The notes beneath the pieces are model-generated. The model ran no database searches, was not told where the DNA came from, and saw nothing but the letters and a program-made list of their open reading frames with translations. A DNA stretch of 64,000 nt from Halioglobus sp. (lineage in GTDB: Bacteria > Pseudomonadota > Gammaproteobacteria > Pseudomonadales > Halieaceae): positions 240,605-304,604 of the forward strand of contig PABK01000061.1 of the NCBI GenBank assembly GCA_002699145.1, written 5' to 3'. Position 1 is the first letter of the stretch; every line of letters starts with the position of its first letter. The position numbers were made by a program, and so were the translations under genes. Shown here in pieces: positions 8,946 through 17,772 of this stretch.

Positions 8946-10292
8946 TCAAGCGGCTTCGCTGGCGCGCACATCGAGTTCTGCCCGAATCCTGGTGTACTCC
9001 TCGGCGGTCAGGCTGAAGCGCGTAAATGCTGCCGCGCCGAGGAGGAAGCATACCAGGGGCAGGCCTCCCATCAGTAACACGATCGTCTGCTTGACCAGTT
9101 CTGTCTGTTCGGCCACGTTGGGCTGGAAATCGGACCATTCCAGCGCAAACCCCACCATGGCGACCATGATGCCGGCGCCGAGCTTGTTCATGAAACTCCA
9201 GCCGGCGAAATAGGCGCCTTCTTTCCGCTCCCCGGTGTGGTATTCATCGCTATCGATAATCTCGGATTTCAGCGAGTAGCCCAGCACATTGGCGCAACTG
9301 GAGGATCCGCCGGCAAGTAGAGAGCTGATAGCCATCAGGTGCCAGTCACCTTCGCCGATCAGCAGGACCAGCCCATAGCCCACACCACAGCCTATGAAGG
9401 ACCAGAAGATCAGCTTGCGCTTGTCGAAATGTCCGGCCAGCCATATCCAGCCGGGCACCATTGCCAGGCCGGCAAACATGTTGATAGCCATGAACAGGGG
9501 CAGGATATCGCCCATCAGCAGTACGTATTCCACCAAAAACGGCAGCAGCACGCCGATGCCGCCAACGCCGATAGCGTCGATGAACACGATCATCAACAGC
9601 AGTCGCGCGTGTGGATTCACCAGCACGTCGCGAATCGCCCGGTACGGGTTTGCGCCGCCGCGCCCCTGGAAGGCGGCGCGTTCAGGCGGCAACAGCGATA
9701 CGCCGGTGAAAATCAGTACCAGGGTCAGTAAACCCAGCGCATAGGCCATTGCCGTCGCATACGCCGTGCCCTGGCTTACCAGGTAGGTGCCGAGCGTTCC
9801 CGCTACCAGCATACCCGCGATGCGCATCAACTGGCGTACGCCAAACACCCTGTTGCGCTCGTTGGGCAGCAGTGTGATCTCCGCGCCCAGCGCCATATGC
9901 GGTACGTCAAACATGGTATAGGCGGTGTAGAAGCCGATGACAGCAACGCCGATCCAGAGGCTCAACTGGTAACCCTGGAGTGACTCGGGCGGGGCCCACG
10001 CCATGATGCCAAACACGGCCAGCATCGGTGCAGCGGCCCGGATCCAGGGTTTGCGTCGGCCACTGGCCCGTCTGGTCCGGTCGCTGAGATTACCGATGAG
10101 CGGGTCCGAAACCGCATCCCAGAACTTGGCCGCCAGGAAAATGGTACCGACCACCGCGGGCGAGGCGCCCAGGTCGTCCACCGCGTACTTCATGTACATG
10201 ATCAACACCAGTACATAACCGTACATCACCGGCATCGCCGAGAGTCCGTATCCGAACAGGACCTTGTTACTGAGCAATGCTGGCTGGTTCAC
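8946..10292 (-). CDS. MFS transporter, GPH (MelB-like) sodium/solute symporter family
   Basis: A 448-residue polytopic inner-membrane protein with about 12 hydrophobic segments. The pattern is that of the glycoside-pentoside-hexuronide:cation symporters: N-terminal FGYGLSAMPVMYGYVLVL, the conserved WDAVSDPLIGNLSDRTR loop between helices 2 and 3, RRKPWI, FDVPHMALGAEI, and the C-terminal DSDEYHTGERKEGAYFAGWSFMNKLG. GPH members use Na+ or H+ to take up sugars, but many marine relatives sit in steroid or aromatic clusters with unknown substrates. It is followed on the same strand, after a gap, by the SRPBCC and ADC-like genes. No regulator is adjacent. Confidence 0.9.
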   Translation of the reverse strand: MNQPALLSNKVLFGYGLSAMPVMYGYVLVLIMYMKYAVDDLGASPAVVGTIFLAAKFWDAVSDPLIGNLSDRTRRASGRRKPWIRAAAPMLAVFGIMAWAPPESLQGYQLSLWIGVAVIGFYTAYTMFDVPHMALGAEITLLPNERNRVFGVRQLMRIAGMLVAGTLGTYLVSQGTAYATAMAYALGLLTLVLIFTGVSLLPPERAAFQGRGGANPYRAIRDVLVNPHARLLLMIVFIDAIGVGGIGVLLPFLVEYVLLMGDILPLFMAINMFAGLAMVPGWIWLAGHFDKRKLIFWSFIGCGVGYGLVLLIGEGDWHLMAISSLLAGGSSSCANVLGYSLKSEIIDSDEYHTGERKEGAYFAGWSFMNKLGAGIMVAMVGFALEWSDFQPNVAEQTELVKQTIVLLMGGLPLVCFLLGAAAFTRFSLTAEEYTRIRAELDVRASEAA

Positions 10293-10388
10293 TGGGTACC
10301 CTCAGTTTATAACGACGTGGCGTTCACGCAGTGCCTGCTCGCGTGAACCTTGCAATGAATGCGAAATCGAGTAATGTGCATCCCGAAC

Positions 10389-11375
10389 TCAACCGGGTGA
10401 CCCCGAAACAGGGTCCGCCAGTGGCGTTGACTCTGCGCGGGCGTGCCGTGTGGCCGAGCGCATTGGCGCGATGACCTCCTGGGCAAACCAGCTGCTCGCC
10501 TCCAGGTACTGGCTCCTGTCGTCACAGGGCAGGCTGATGCTGATCCAGCTCACCCCCAGCGCCTGCAGTTGTTCGCACTGTTCGAGAATGGCCCCGGCAT
10601 TCCAGTCCATGCCCGAATGCATATCGAGACCAAAGGGAATCATGCAGATATCCAGCGCGCGGTCGCGTTCAAAGCGCTGCTCCAGTCGCCGCAGGTCCGC
10701 GATCGCGCTGGCCAGCCCCTGCATGTCGGCCAACTCCCTGGTCCTGACATGGCTGGCGAACTTCCCCTTTACCGGGAAGGGAAGCCAGCCATCGCAGTAC
10801 TGTGCGGCGCGGCGCATGGCCGCGGCGCTATTGCCGCCCATCCAGATAGGGGGGTGTGGCGCCTGTACGGGCCGGGGCAGGGCGGTGTTGCCGCCGGCGT
10901 AAAAGTGTTTGCCCTCGAAGCTGAAGGAGTTGCCGCTCCAGGCGAGCTTCATGGCCTGCAGCGCCTCTTCCATCAGCTGCCCGCGCTCCTGCAGTTCCAC
11001 GCCGCAGGCGCGGAATTCCCCTTCGAGATACCCGGCGCCGACGCCCATGATCACACGGCCGGCGGAGACGGTGTCCAGACTGGCAATGGATTTCGCGACG
11101 ATCAGTGGGTTGCGGTAGGGCAGTACCAGGATATTGGTGAACAACTTCAGGGTGGTGGTGCAGCAGGCGGCGCAGCTTAGCGCCACGAACGGGTCGAAGC
11201 TGTGGTGGCCGCCCCTGGCCAGCCAGCGGTCGTCGGGCGCGGGGTGGTCGGTGACGAAAACGGCGTCAAAGCCGGCATCCTCGACATGCCGGGTGCACTC
11301 CGCGATGCCCTGCCCGGAGCAGAACTGCTCTCCCAGGTCGACCCTGTCCAGGGGTAGTTGTACTGCAAACCGCAT
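10389..11375 (-). CDS. LLM-class (luciferase-like) oxidoreductase, TIGR03619-like
   Basis: A 328-residue luciferase-like TIM-barrel oxidoreductase. The order of motifs is FAVQLPLDRVDLGEQF, AGFDAVFVTDHPAP, FVALSCAACCTTTLKLFTNILVLPYRNP, AKSIASLDTVSAGRVIMGVGAGYLEGEF and PHPPIWMGGNSAAAMRRAAQYCDGWLPFP. The last segment is typical of the F420-dependent subgroup. It is expected to use F420 or FMN on a small organic substrate. An ACCAAG-N6-CTTGGT operator sits about 75 bp upstream, with a half-site further up; the same motif recurs before the amidohydrolase at 25335, so a shared TetR-type regulator is likely. The gene is separated by about 280 bp from the upstream AraC gene. It is the second LLM enzyme in the window, besides the one at the left edge. 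Confidence 0.88.
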   Translation of the reverse strand: MRFAVQLPLDRVDLGEQFCSGQGIAECTRHVEDAGFDAVFVTDHPAPDDRWLARGGHHSFDPFVALSCAACCTTTLKLFTNILVLPYRNPLIVAKSIASLDTVSAGRVIMGVGAGYLEGEFRACGVELQERGQLMEEALQAMKLAWSGNSFSFEGKHFYAGGNTALPRPVQAPHPPIWMGGNSAAAMRRAAQYCDGWLPFPVKGKFASHVRTRELADMQGLASAIADLRRLEQRFERDRALDICMIPFGLDMHSGMDWNAGAILEQCEQLQALGVSWISISLPCDDRSQYLEASSWFAQEVIAPMRSATRHARAESTPLADPVSGSPG

Positions 11376-11450
11376 GGTGTCTCTCCTCTCGCTACACCCG
11401 TCTCGCTACACCCGGCCACCGGGGAATGGCTCATCCCGGCTCAAGAGTAA

Positions 11451-11468
11451 ACCAAGCGATTGCTTGGT
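11451..11468. promoter_or_regulatory. Operator-like inverted repeat ACCAAG-N6-CTTGGT (site 1)
   Basis: The site reads ACCAAGCGATTGCTTGGT: 7-bp arms around a 4-nt centre. It lies upstream of the minus-strand LLM oxidoreductase. The same arms and spacing recur at 25147-25164, which makes chance unlikely. It looks like a TetR-family operator. Confidence 0.6.
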
Positions 11469-11571
11469 ACAATGATGGGCGCGACGGTTTTGTCTGCCTG
11501 TCCCCGCGGCGCGTTGCGACAGGCTGTCGAGAAACAACAGTCTGCTGTAAACCGCTGTTGCGCAGGTTATA

Positions 11572-11589
11572 ACCAAGCGAGCGCGCGAG
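11572..11589. promoter_or_regulatory. Half-site of the ACCAAG operator
   Basis: ACCAAGCGAG begins at 11572, 121 bp from the full site, and matches only one arm. The other arm has decayed. It may be an auxiliary site or chance. Confidence 0.25.
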
Positions 11590-11653
11590 CCCTGGCTAGG
11601 GTCGGTCGTCGGGCATGCATTCCTCGGCTGCTCCTGGTGTTCGCACACCGCCG

Positions 11654-12676
11654 CTATGGGCTCATCTGGGCGTGAAGATTGTTCTTGCGATAGACGCCGG
11701 GCGGCATACCGGTCCAGCGTTTGAACGTCCGATTGAAGGCGCTGGAGTCGCCAAAGCCCATCAGGCTGGCCGTGGCGATCACACTCAGCTCCGGGCGATG
11801 CAGGTACTTGATGGCGGCGTTCTTGCGCAGATCATCCTTGAGCTGCTGGTAGCTGGTGCCTTCCTCGGCCAGTTTGCGCTGCAGGGTGGAGGGAGAGATA
11901 TTCAGCATGTCCGAGATCTCTTCCCGGGTGGGAAACCCCTTGGTGAAGTCCGAGCCGATGATAAAGCGTATCTTTGCCATGATGCTCTTGAGATTGTTGC
12001 GCGACATGACCAGCAGTTCATAGGGCGCTTCTTCCAGCAGCTTGGTCAGGGACTCTACCGTCTGCACCACGGGTCGGCGCGCCTGGTCGGCCTGGAAACG
12101 CACCGAATTCCCATCCTGGTGGTACTGCACCTCGCAGCCAAAGAGCACCCGGTAGACTTCGGGATCATTTTTGCGCGGCTCGCTGAGGCGGACTTCCCTG
12201 GGTTCGATGAACTGTCCGGACAGCCAGGACCACAGGCGCAGCAGGAAAGCGATGTCGTAGGCGTACACGGCTTCACTGTCACGCCCTGAAAAATGGATGA
12301 CGATATCGTCGCCGCTGTGCGACATACTGAAACGCCATCCGGGATGACCGTAGTTGCGATAGAAGTCAGCCGTACACTGAATCGCGTTTTCCAGGCTGTT
12401 GCAGGACAGCAGGGCCAGGCACATCAGGCGTAAACCCGCTGTTGGCTCGGATCCGTCAACGGGCAGGCCAAACAGGTGGCACTGGGTGTGTAGTGCAACC
12501 CGCCTGAGAAGTTTGCAATAGCTCCTGGCCGGGACGCGCGCGTCATCCAGCACCGGATCGCGAGGATTGAAGGGTAAGTCCAATCCATCCAGTAGTTGAC
12601 GTGTATCGACTCCTTTCTTTTCAGCCGAAAGCAGCAGGCTTCTGACAAAGTGCGCAGGAAAAGTTGCTTCAGTCAT
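11654..12676 (-). CDS. AraC-family transcriptional regulator (Arabinose_bd-type N-terminus)
   Basis: A 340-residue regulator. Residues about 20-200 match the Arabinose_bd (PF12625) sensor found in OruR/ArgR-type AraC proteins (ARSYCKLLRRVALHTQCHLFGLPV, LMCLALLSCNSLENAIQCTADFYR). The C-terminal 100 residues carry the double helix-turn-helix (TREEISDMLNISPSTLQRKLAEEG and SVIATASLMGFGDSSAFNRTFKRWTGMPPGVYR). This class senses a small metabolite and usually activates adjacent catabolic genes. It is transcribed toward the LLM gene; the P450 gene lies upstream on the same strand, separated by about 107 bp. Which gene it controls cannot be told from sequence. Confidence 0.93.
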   Translation of the reverse strand: MTEATFPAHFVRSLLLSAEKKGVDTRQLLDGLDLPFNPRDPVLDDARVPARSYCKLLRRVALHTQCHLFGLPVDGSEPTAGLRLMCLALLSCNSLENAIQCTADFYRNYGHPGWRFSMSHSGDDIVIHFSGRDSEAVYAYDIAFLLRLWSWLSGQFIEPREVRLSEPRKNDPEVYRVLFGCEVQYHQDGNSVRFQADQARRPVVQTVESLTKLLEEAPYELLVMSRNNLKSIMAKIRFIIGSDFTKGFPTREEISDMLNISPSTLQRKLAEEGTSYQQLKDDLRKNAAIKYLHRPELSVIATASLMGFGDSSAFNRTFKRWTGMPPGVYRKNNLHAQMSP

Positions 12677-12783
12677 AGCTCATCCCCAAAATTCGCAGTA
12701 TCTATGAAGTAGGTCTGGACGGTTGCATCTGCCAAAACTGATCTGATGGAGGCCAGCAATTACGTGTGCGCAGGCACTGCAGA

Positions 12784-14040
12784 TCAACTGGCCGCTGTTG
12801 TTTCGGGATCAAATTTTATTGGCATCGATTTGATCCCGTTGACGAAATAATCCCGTACGTACTGCACCGGGCCGGCAAACGTCGGGTTGCGCAGGCGCGG
12901 TAGTATCTCGTCGAACATCACACGCATCTCCAGCCGGGCCAGGTGTGAGCCCAGGCAAAAATGCGTGCCGAAACCGAATGCACGGTGTTCCTTGTACAGG
13001 TCGGGCATGTCGACATAGCGCTCGATATTGAAAGACATGGGGTCGTCGAAAACCCGCTCATCGCGATTGATGCCGTGCCAGAACAGGACGACCTTGTCGC
13101 CCTTCCTGATCATCTGTCCGCCGACCTCCACATCGTCCATTGCCATGCGGCGCATCGCGAGGAAGGCGGCGTTGTAGCGCAGTATCTCCTCGCAGGCATA
13201 GGGAACGAGTTCCGGCTTGTCCAGCAGTAGCTGCAGTTGCTCCGGGTGTTCCATGAGCAGACGCATGCCATGGGCCGTGACCGAGCGGGTGCTTTCATTG
13301 CCGGCGGCAATCAGCATCAGGAAGAACGCGGAGAATTCATCGGAAGTCAATTTCTCGTCATTGATCTTGCCGTCGAGCAGCGCACCGACGATATTGTTGA
13401 GCGGCTTTTCCGCGTGCTGGCGCGCCAGCTCGGCGGCGTACAGGTACATGTTGGCCGCGGCCTCGTGCGCCGCCTGCCGGTTGTCGTCGCCCTCGCTCAT
13501 GGAATCGTCCTCGCGGAAGAACATGGCGTTGGTCCAGGCGAAGAACTGCTTGCGGTCTTCCCGGGGTACGCCACATAGCTCCAGAATCGCAATGAGTGGC
13601 AGCTCGGCGGCCACTTCTTCCACGAACTCGCACTCGCCGCGGGGCGCCACCACATCGACGATTTCCTTCGCATACTGGCGAAACTTGGGTTCGTAGGAGC
13701 TGACCGTGGTGGGGCTGAACGCGTTGCGCGCAATTCGGCGCAGCTTGTTGTGCCTGGGCGGGTCCATATTCACCAGCATCAGGCGTTGCTGGCCCAGGTC
13801 GGTGTCATCTGTCTCGGTCGGTATCGCGGTGCGTTCCTCGCTGGAAAACAACAGGGGCTGTTTACAGATAAAGTCCACTTCTTCGCGACCCTGGATAGCC
13901 CAGTAGGGCACGCCGGTGATCGGGTCGTCTATCCTGACCACGCTTCCAGCTTTCTGGCGCACCTCCAGCATGGCCTGGTGGTGATTGCCATCTATGTACA
14001 GGTCCGGGTCCAAGAGATTGGTAAATGGGCAACTGGACAT
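12784..14040 (-). CDS. Cytochrome P450, CYP125/CYP142-like
   Basis: A 418-residue soluble bacterial P450, expected to need a ferredoxin and reductase not found in this window. Motifs are the I-helix AAGNEST (245-251), ExxR at 285-288, and the heme loop FGFGTHFC with the iron-ligand Cys362. MDPPRH (92-97) and FVEEVAAELPLIAILELCGVPREDRK resemble the CYP125/CYP142 group that hydroxylates the terminal carbon of steroid side chains (family knowledge; the assignment here is inference). The ATG at 14040 has GGGAGAGAG just upstream and opens the protein at MSSCPF, the normal N-terminus; the frame extends further but without homology. A TetR gene lies 67 bp upstream on the same strand, so P450 expression is probably under that repressor. 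Confidence 0.93.
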   Translation of the reverse strand: MSSCPFTNLLDPDLYIDGNHHQAMLEVRQKAGSVVRIDDPITGVPYWAIQGREEVDFICKQPLLFSSEERTAIPTETDDTDLGQQRLMLVNMDPPRHNKLRRIARNAFSPTTVSSYEPKFRQYAKEIVDVVAPRGECEFVEEVAAELPLIAILELCGVPREDRKQFFAWTNAMFFREDDSMSEGDDNRQAAHEAAANMYLYAAELARQHAEKPLNNIVGALLDGKINDEKLTSDEFSAFFLMLIAAGNESTRSVTAHGMRLLMEHPEQLQLLLDKPELVPYACEEILRYNAAFLAMRRMAMDDVEVGGQMIRKGDKVVLFWHGINRDERVFDDPMSFNIERYVDMPDLYKEHRAFGFGTHFCLGSHLARLEMRVMFDEILPRLRNPTFAGPVQYVRDYFVNGIKSMPIKFDPETTAAS

Positions 14041-14107
14041 GCTCTCTCCCGAAAAGTTTATGTACTGCTTATTTGCTATGCCGGTCGATGAAGGGTCGTC
14101 GGCACGG

Positions 14108-14827
14108 TTACCCTGTCGATAGCTTTCCTTCAAAGCATTCGAAATATATCTCCAGCGCCTCACGCAACTGCTCTTTTTCACTGGCGTGGTGATACAGGCA
14201 AAGGCCCATCAGGCCGCCCAGGAAAAATTTTCGCAGGCTTTCCGAACTGCGCGTCGTGACGATTTCTCCCGCCGCCTTGGCGTCGTCGAATACCTGCTGC
14301 AGGGCGGACAAAAGGGCGTAGGACTGATCGGACAGGCGCGGTTTGAGCTGGGGGTGCCGACGCAGTTCCACGGGAACGGCGGAGAGAAACGCGGTGGCCG
14401 CGGGATTGCTCTCATGCATGTCCGCCGACGCCTGCAGAATGCGTTGCAGGCGATCCCTGAAGCGGCGATTCTCGATCAGCGCGCTGCTGGTCCTGGGCAC
14501 AAGGTCGGAATACACGTGTTCCAGCGTCGCGACGTACAGGGAGTCCTTGGAGTCGAAGTACTGGTAAATGGCGGAACCGGTGACGCCTGCTCCCCTGGCG
14601 ACGGCGGCGAAGGTGGTGGCCGCGAAGCCCTTGTCGGTAAAACACTTCAGCGCACTGCGCAGGATGTTGCTGCGCGTCTCTCCGGGATTGCGCTGGGAGG
14701 GGCGTCCCACTTTCGACCTCGCCGGCGGCATCGCGGCGTGGTTCGGGACGCTCGTGTCCTGCGCTGTTTCGCCGCTGTCGTGTGCACTGGCGTCAGCCGG
14801 CGGGGCTTCCTGGTCGGTCCGGTTCAT
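14108..14827 (-). CDS. TetR-family transcriptional regulator
   Basis: A 239-residue regulator. After a disordered, Pro/Ala-rich N-terminal extension of about 50 residues comes the TetR DNA-binding domain: RSNILRSALKCFTDKGFAATT, then the recognition helix region GVTGSAIYQYFDSKDSLYVA (81-100). The C-terminal two-thirds would form the ligand pocket and dimer interface. The start is followed upstream by an AT-rich 28-bp near-perfect palindrome at 14883-14910, the natural autoregulatory site. The P450 gene follows 67 bp downstream, so the two probably form one repressor-enzyme operon. The ligand is unknown; an acyl-CoA or steroid intermediate would fit the surroundings. Confidence 0.93.
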   Translation of the reverse strand: MNRTDQEAPPADASAHDSGETAQDTSVPNHAAMPPARSKVGRPSQRNPGETRSNILRSALKCFTDKGFAATTFAAVARGAGVTGSAIYQYFDSKDSLYVATLEHVYSDLVPRTSSALIENRRFRDRLQRILQASADMHESNPAATAFLSAVPVELRRHPQLKPRLSDQSYALLSALQQVFDDAKAAGEIVTTRSSESLRKFFLGGLMGLCLYHHASEKEQLREALEIYFECFEGKLSTG

Positions 14828-14882
14828 GGCGATAGGGACGCTTCTTTATTTTTCAGGAAGGGTCGAGTGTACGCCCTAATAA

Positions 14883-14910
14883 TTAATTAATAAACATGTT
14901 AATTAATTAA
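14883..14910. promoter_or_regulatory. 28-bp AT-rich palindrome, probable operator of the TetR/P450 operon
   Basis: A 28-bp inverted repeat centred on ACATGT, with arms built of TTAATTAAT; 26 of 28 positions are symmetric. It starts 56 bp upstream of the TetR start codon in otherwise GC-rich DNA, the expected place and size for a TetR operator overlapping the promoter. Confidence 0.65.
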
Positions 14911-14933
14911 AGTTTCGGCCAGTCGGGAAAATT

Positions 14934-14955
14934 GGCCCTCACGGGGGTGAGGGCC
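14934..14955 (-). terminator. Intrinsic terminator of the minus-strand dehydrogenase/thiolase operon
   Basis: A 9-bp perfect stem (GGCCCTCAC / GTGAGGGCC) with a 4-nt loop is followed on the minus strand by AATTTTCCC. It lies about 57 nt downstream of the thiolase stop, a standard hairpin plus U-tract arrangement. Confidence 0.8.
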
Positions 14956-15011
14956 GGTTTACAGATAATGATGACTAACTATAGCAGCGGGGCATCCGCT
15001 GCCTGTGGGGG

Positions 15012-16202
<1,191 letters not shown>

Positions 16203-16279
16203 CTATGGGTTGGAAACCGACAATGATAACGCAGCACTCGCCGTGGCCGTCGACCGGGCAGGCCGCTGCCCCGCAACAG

Positions 16280-17755
16280 CTAGTCTTGCGCGGTGTAGCC
16301 TGCGGGCAGGGTAATGGTCTTGTACTCACAAAAGGCGTTCAGGCCCTCCGGCCCCAGTTCCCGCCCGATGCCCGACTGCTTGAAGCCGCCGAACGGGCTG
16401 TGGAAGTCCATGCCCTGGCCGTTGACACCATAGGTGCCGGTGCGCACATGGCGCGCGATCTCGATTCCCCGCTCGATGTCGTCACACCACACCGACCCGG
16501 ACAGGCCGTAGTCGGAGTCGTTGGCGATGGCGACGGCGTCCGCCTCATCCTTGTAGGGAATGACCACGAGCACCGGGCCGAAAATTTCCTCGCGGGCGAT
16601 GCGCATATTGTTGTCGACACCGCTGAACACGGTCGGCTCGACGTACCAGCCCTGGTCCAGGCCCTGCGGACGTCCGCCGCCGGTGGCGACGGTTGCGCCT
16701 TCATCCCTGCCGAGTGCGATATAGCTTTCCACGCGCTCGCGCTGGCGGCTGGCGAACAGCGGGCCGACATCGCAGGTGTCATCCAGGGGGTCGCCGACCT
16801 TGAGTCCGCCGACCGCCGCCGCCAGGGCCTCGACGGTCTCCTGGTAGCGCTCGCGGGAGGCGAGAATCCGGGTCTGGGCGACGCAGGCCTGCCCGGTGTT
16901 CATGGTGGCGTGGGGCAGCAGCCCGGGAATCACGGTGTCCAGATCGCTGTCATCGAGAATGATAGCCGCGGACTTGCCGCCCAGTTCCAGGGTGCAGCGC
17001 TTGATCTGCTCCCCGCAGATGGCGCCGATTTTACGTCCGGCCGCCGTGCTGCCGGTAAAGGTCACCTTGTCGACAGCGGGATGGGACACCAGGTACTGGC
17101 CCACCTCGCGGTCCGCCGGCACGATGTTCACGACACCCGGCGGGAATGCGGTGGTCGCCAGCGCTTCCGCCAGCGCGTAGGCGTCCAGTGGTGTTTCCGG
17201 CGCTGGTTTCAGCACCACGGTGCAGCCCGCTGCCAGCGCCGGGGCGAGCTTCAGCATGGTGGTGAACAGGGGCACGTTCCAGGGGGTGATGGCGGCGACG
17301 ACACCGACGGCCTCCTGCCGCACCTTGACCGGCCCCAGCATGCCCTGGCGATCCTGTTCGAAGGGGTGGCTCGCTGCCAGGTCGGCATAGTAGTCCAGCA
17401 CCATGATGGGAGCGAAGGTCTGGCCCGTGGTGGAAAAGGACATGGGGCAGCCCATTTCCCGGGTGATGATTCCGGCCATGCCGGGGATGTCGCCCTGCAG
17501 CGCCGCGGACAATTGCTTCATGCAGGCGGCGCGCTCCGCCGCGCTCATACGTGGCCAGGGGCCGTGGTCGAAGGCCTCGCGTGCCGCCGCCACGGCGGCG
17601 TCGACATCGGCCTGCCGTGCCGCCGGGACGGAGGCGATGACCTGTTCGCTGGCGGGTTCTATGACCTCGAAGGTGTCCGCGGAGGAGGGTGAGCGCCACT
17701 CATTGGCGATGAAGAATCGTTCGTGGCTTTTGACAGTAAAAGCTTGCTCGGTCAT
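16280..17755 (-). CDS. NAD(P)-dependent aldehyde dehydrogenase
   Basis: A 491-residue aldehyde dehydrogenase of the usual length. Motifs in order are the cofactor-binding TPWNVPLFTTMLKLAPALAAG, FTGSTAAGRKI, the general-base Glu in LELGGKSA, the catalytic Cys in NTGQACVAQTRI, and EEIFGPVL with the C-terminal PFGGFKQSGIGRE. It oxidises an aldehyde to the acid. The ATG at 17755 is preceded by AAGGTG at good spacing; an in-frame GTG four codons upstream is less likely. Within the operon it follows the acyl-CoA synthetase with a 17-nt gap. Alcohol to aldehyde to acid to acyl-CoA can then run in order: alcohol dehydrogenase, this enzyme, then the synthetase. Confidence 0.95.
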   Translation of the reverse strand: MTEQAFTVKSHERFFIANEWRSPSSADTFEVIEPASEQVIASVPAARQADVDAAVAAAREAFDHGPWPRMSAAERAACMKQLSAALQGDIPGMAGIITREMGCPMSFSTTGQTFAPIMVLDYYADLAASHPFEQDRQGMLGPVKVRQEAVGVVAAITPWNVPLFTTMLKLAPALAAGCTVVLKPAPETPLDAYALAEALATTAFPPGVVNIVPADREVGQYLVSHPAVDKVTFTGSTAAGRKIGAICGEQIKRCTLELGGKSAAIILDDSDLDTVIPGLLPHATMNTGQACVAQTRILASRERYQETVEALAAAVGGLKVGDPLDDTCDVGPLFASRQRERVESYIALGRDEGATVATGGGRPQGLDQGWYVEPTVFSGVDNNMRIAREEIFGPVLVVIPYKDEADAVAIANDSDYGLSGSVWCDDIERGIEIARHVRTGTYGVNGQGMDFHSPFGGFKQSGIGRELGPEGLNAFCEYKTITLPAGYTAQD

Positions 17756-17772
17756 GGTTTTGGGCACCTTGG

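Noticed and set aside
11572..11589. Second full copy of the ACCAAG operator in the LLM promoter region
   Set aside because: Only the left arm matches; the right arm is GCGCGAG. It is listed as a half-site with low confidence.
16205..17692. Long open frame (495 codons) on the plus strand opposite the aldehyde dehydrogenase
   Set aside because: No homology or domain is visible; it is an antisense shadow of a GC-rich gene, as are similar frames opposite most genes here (for example 23420-25072, 34840-36651, 36498-38507).
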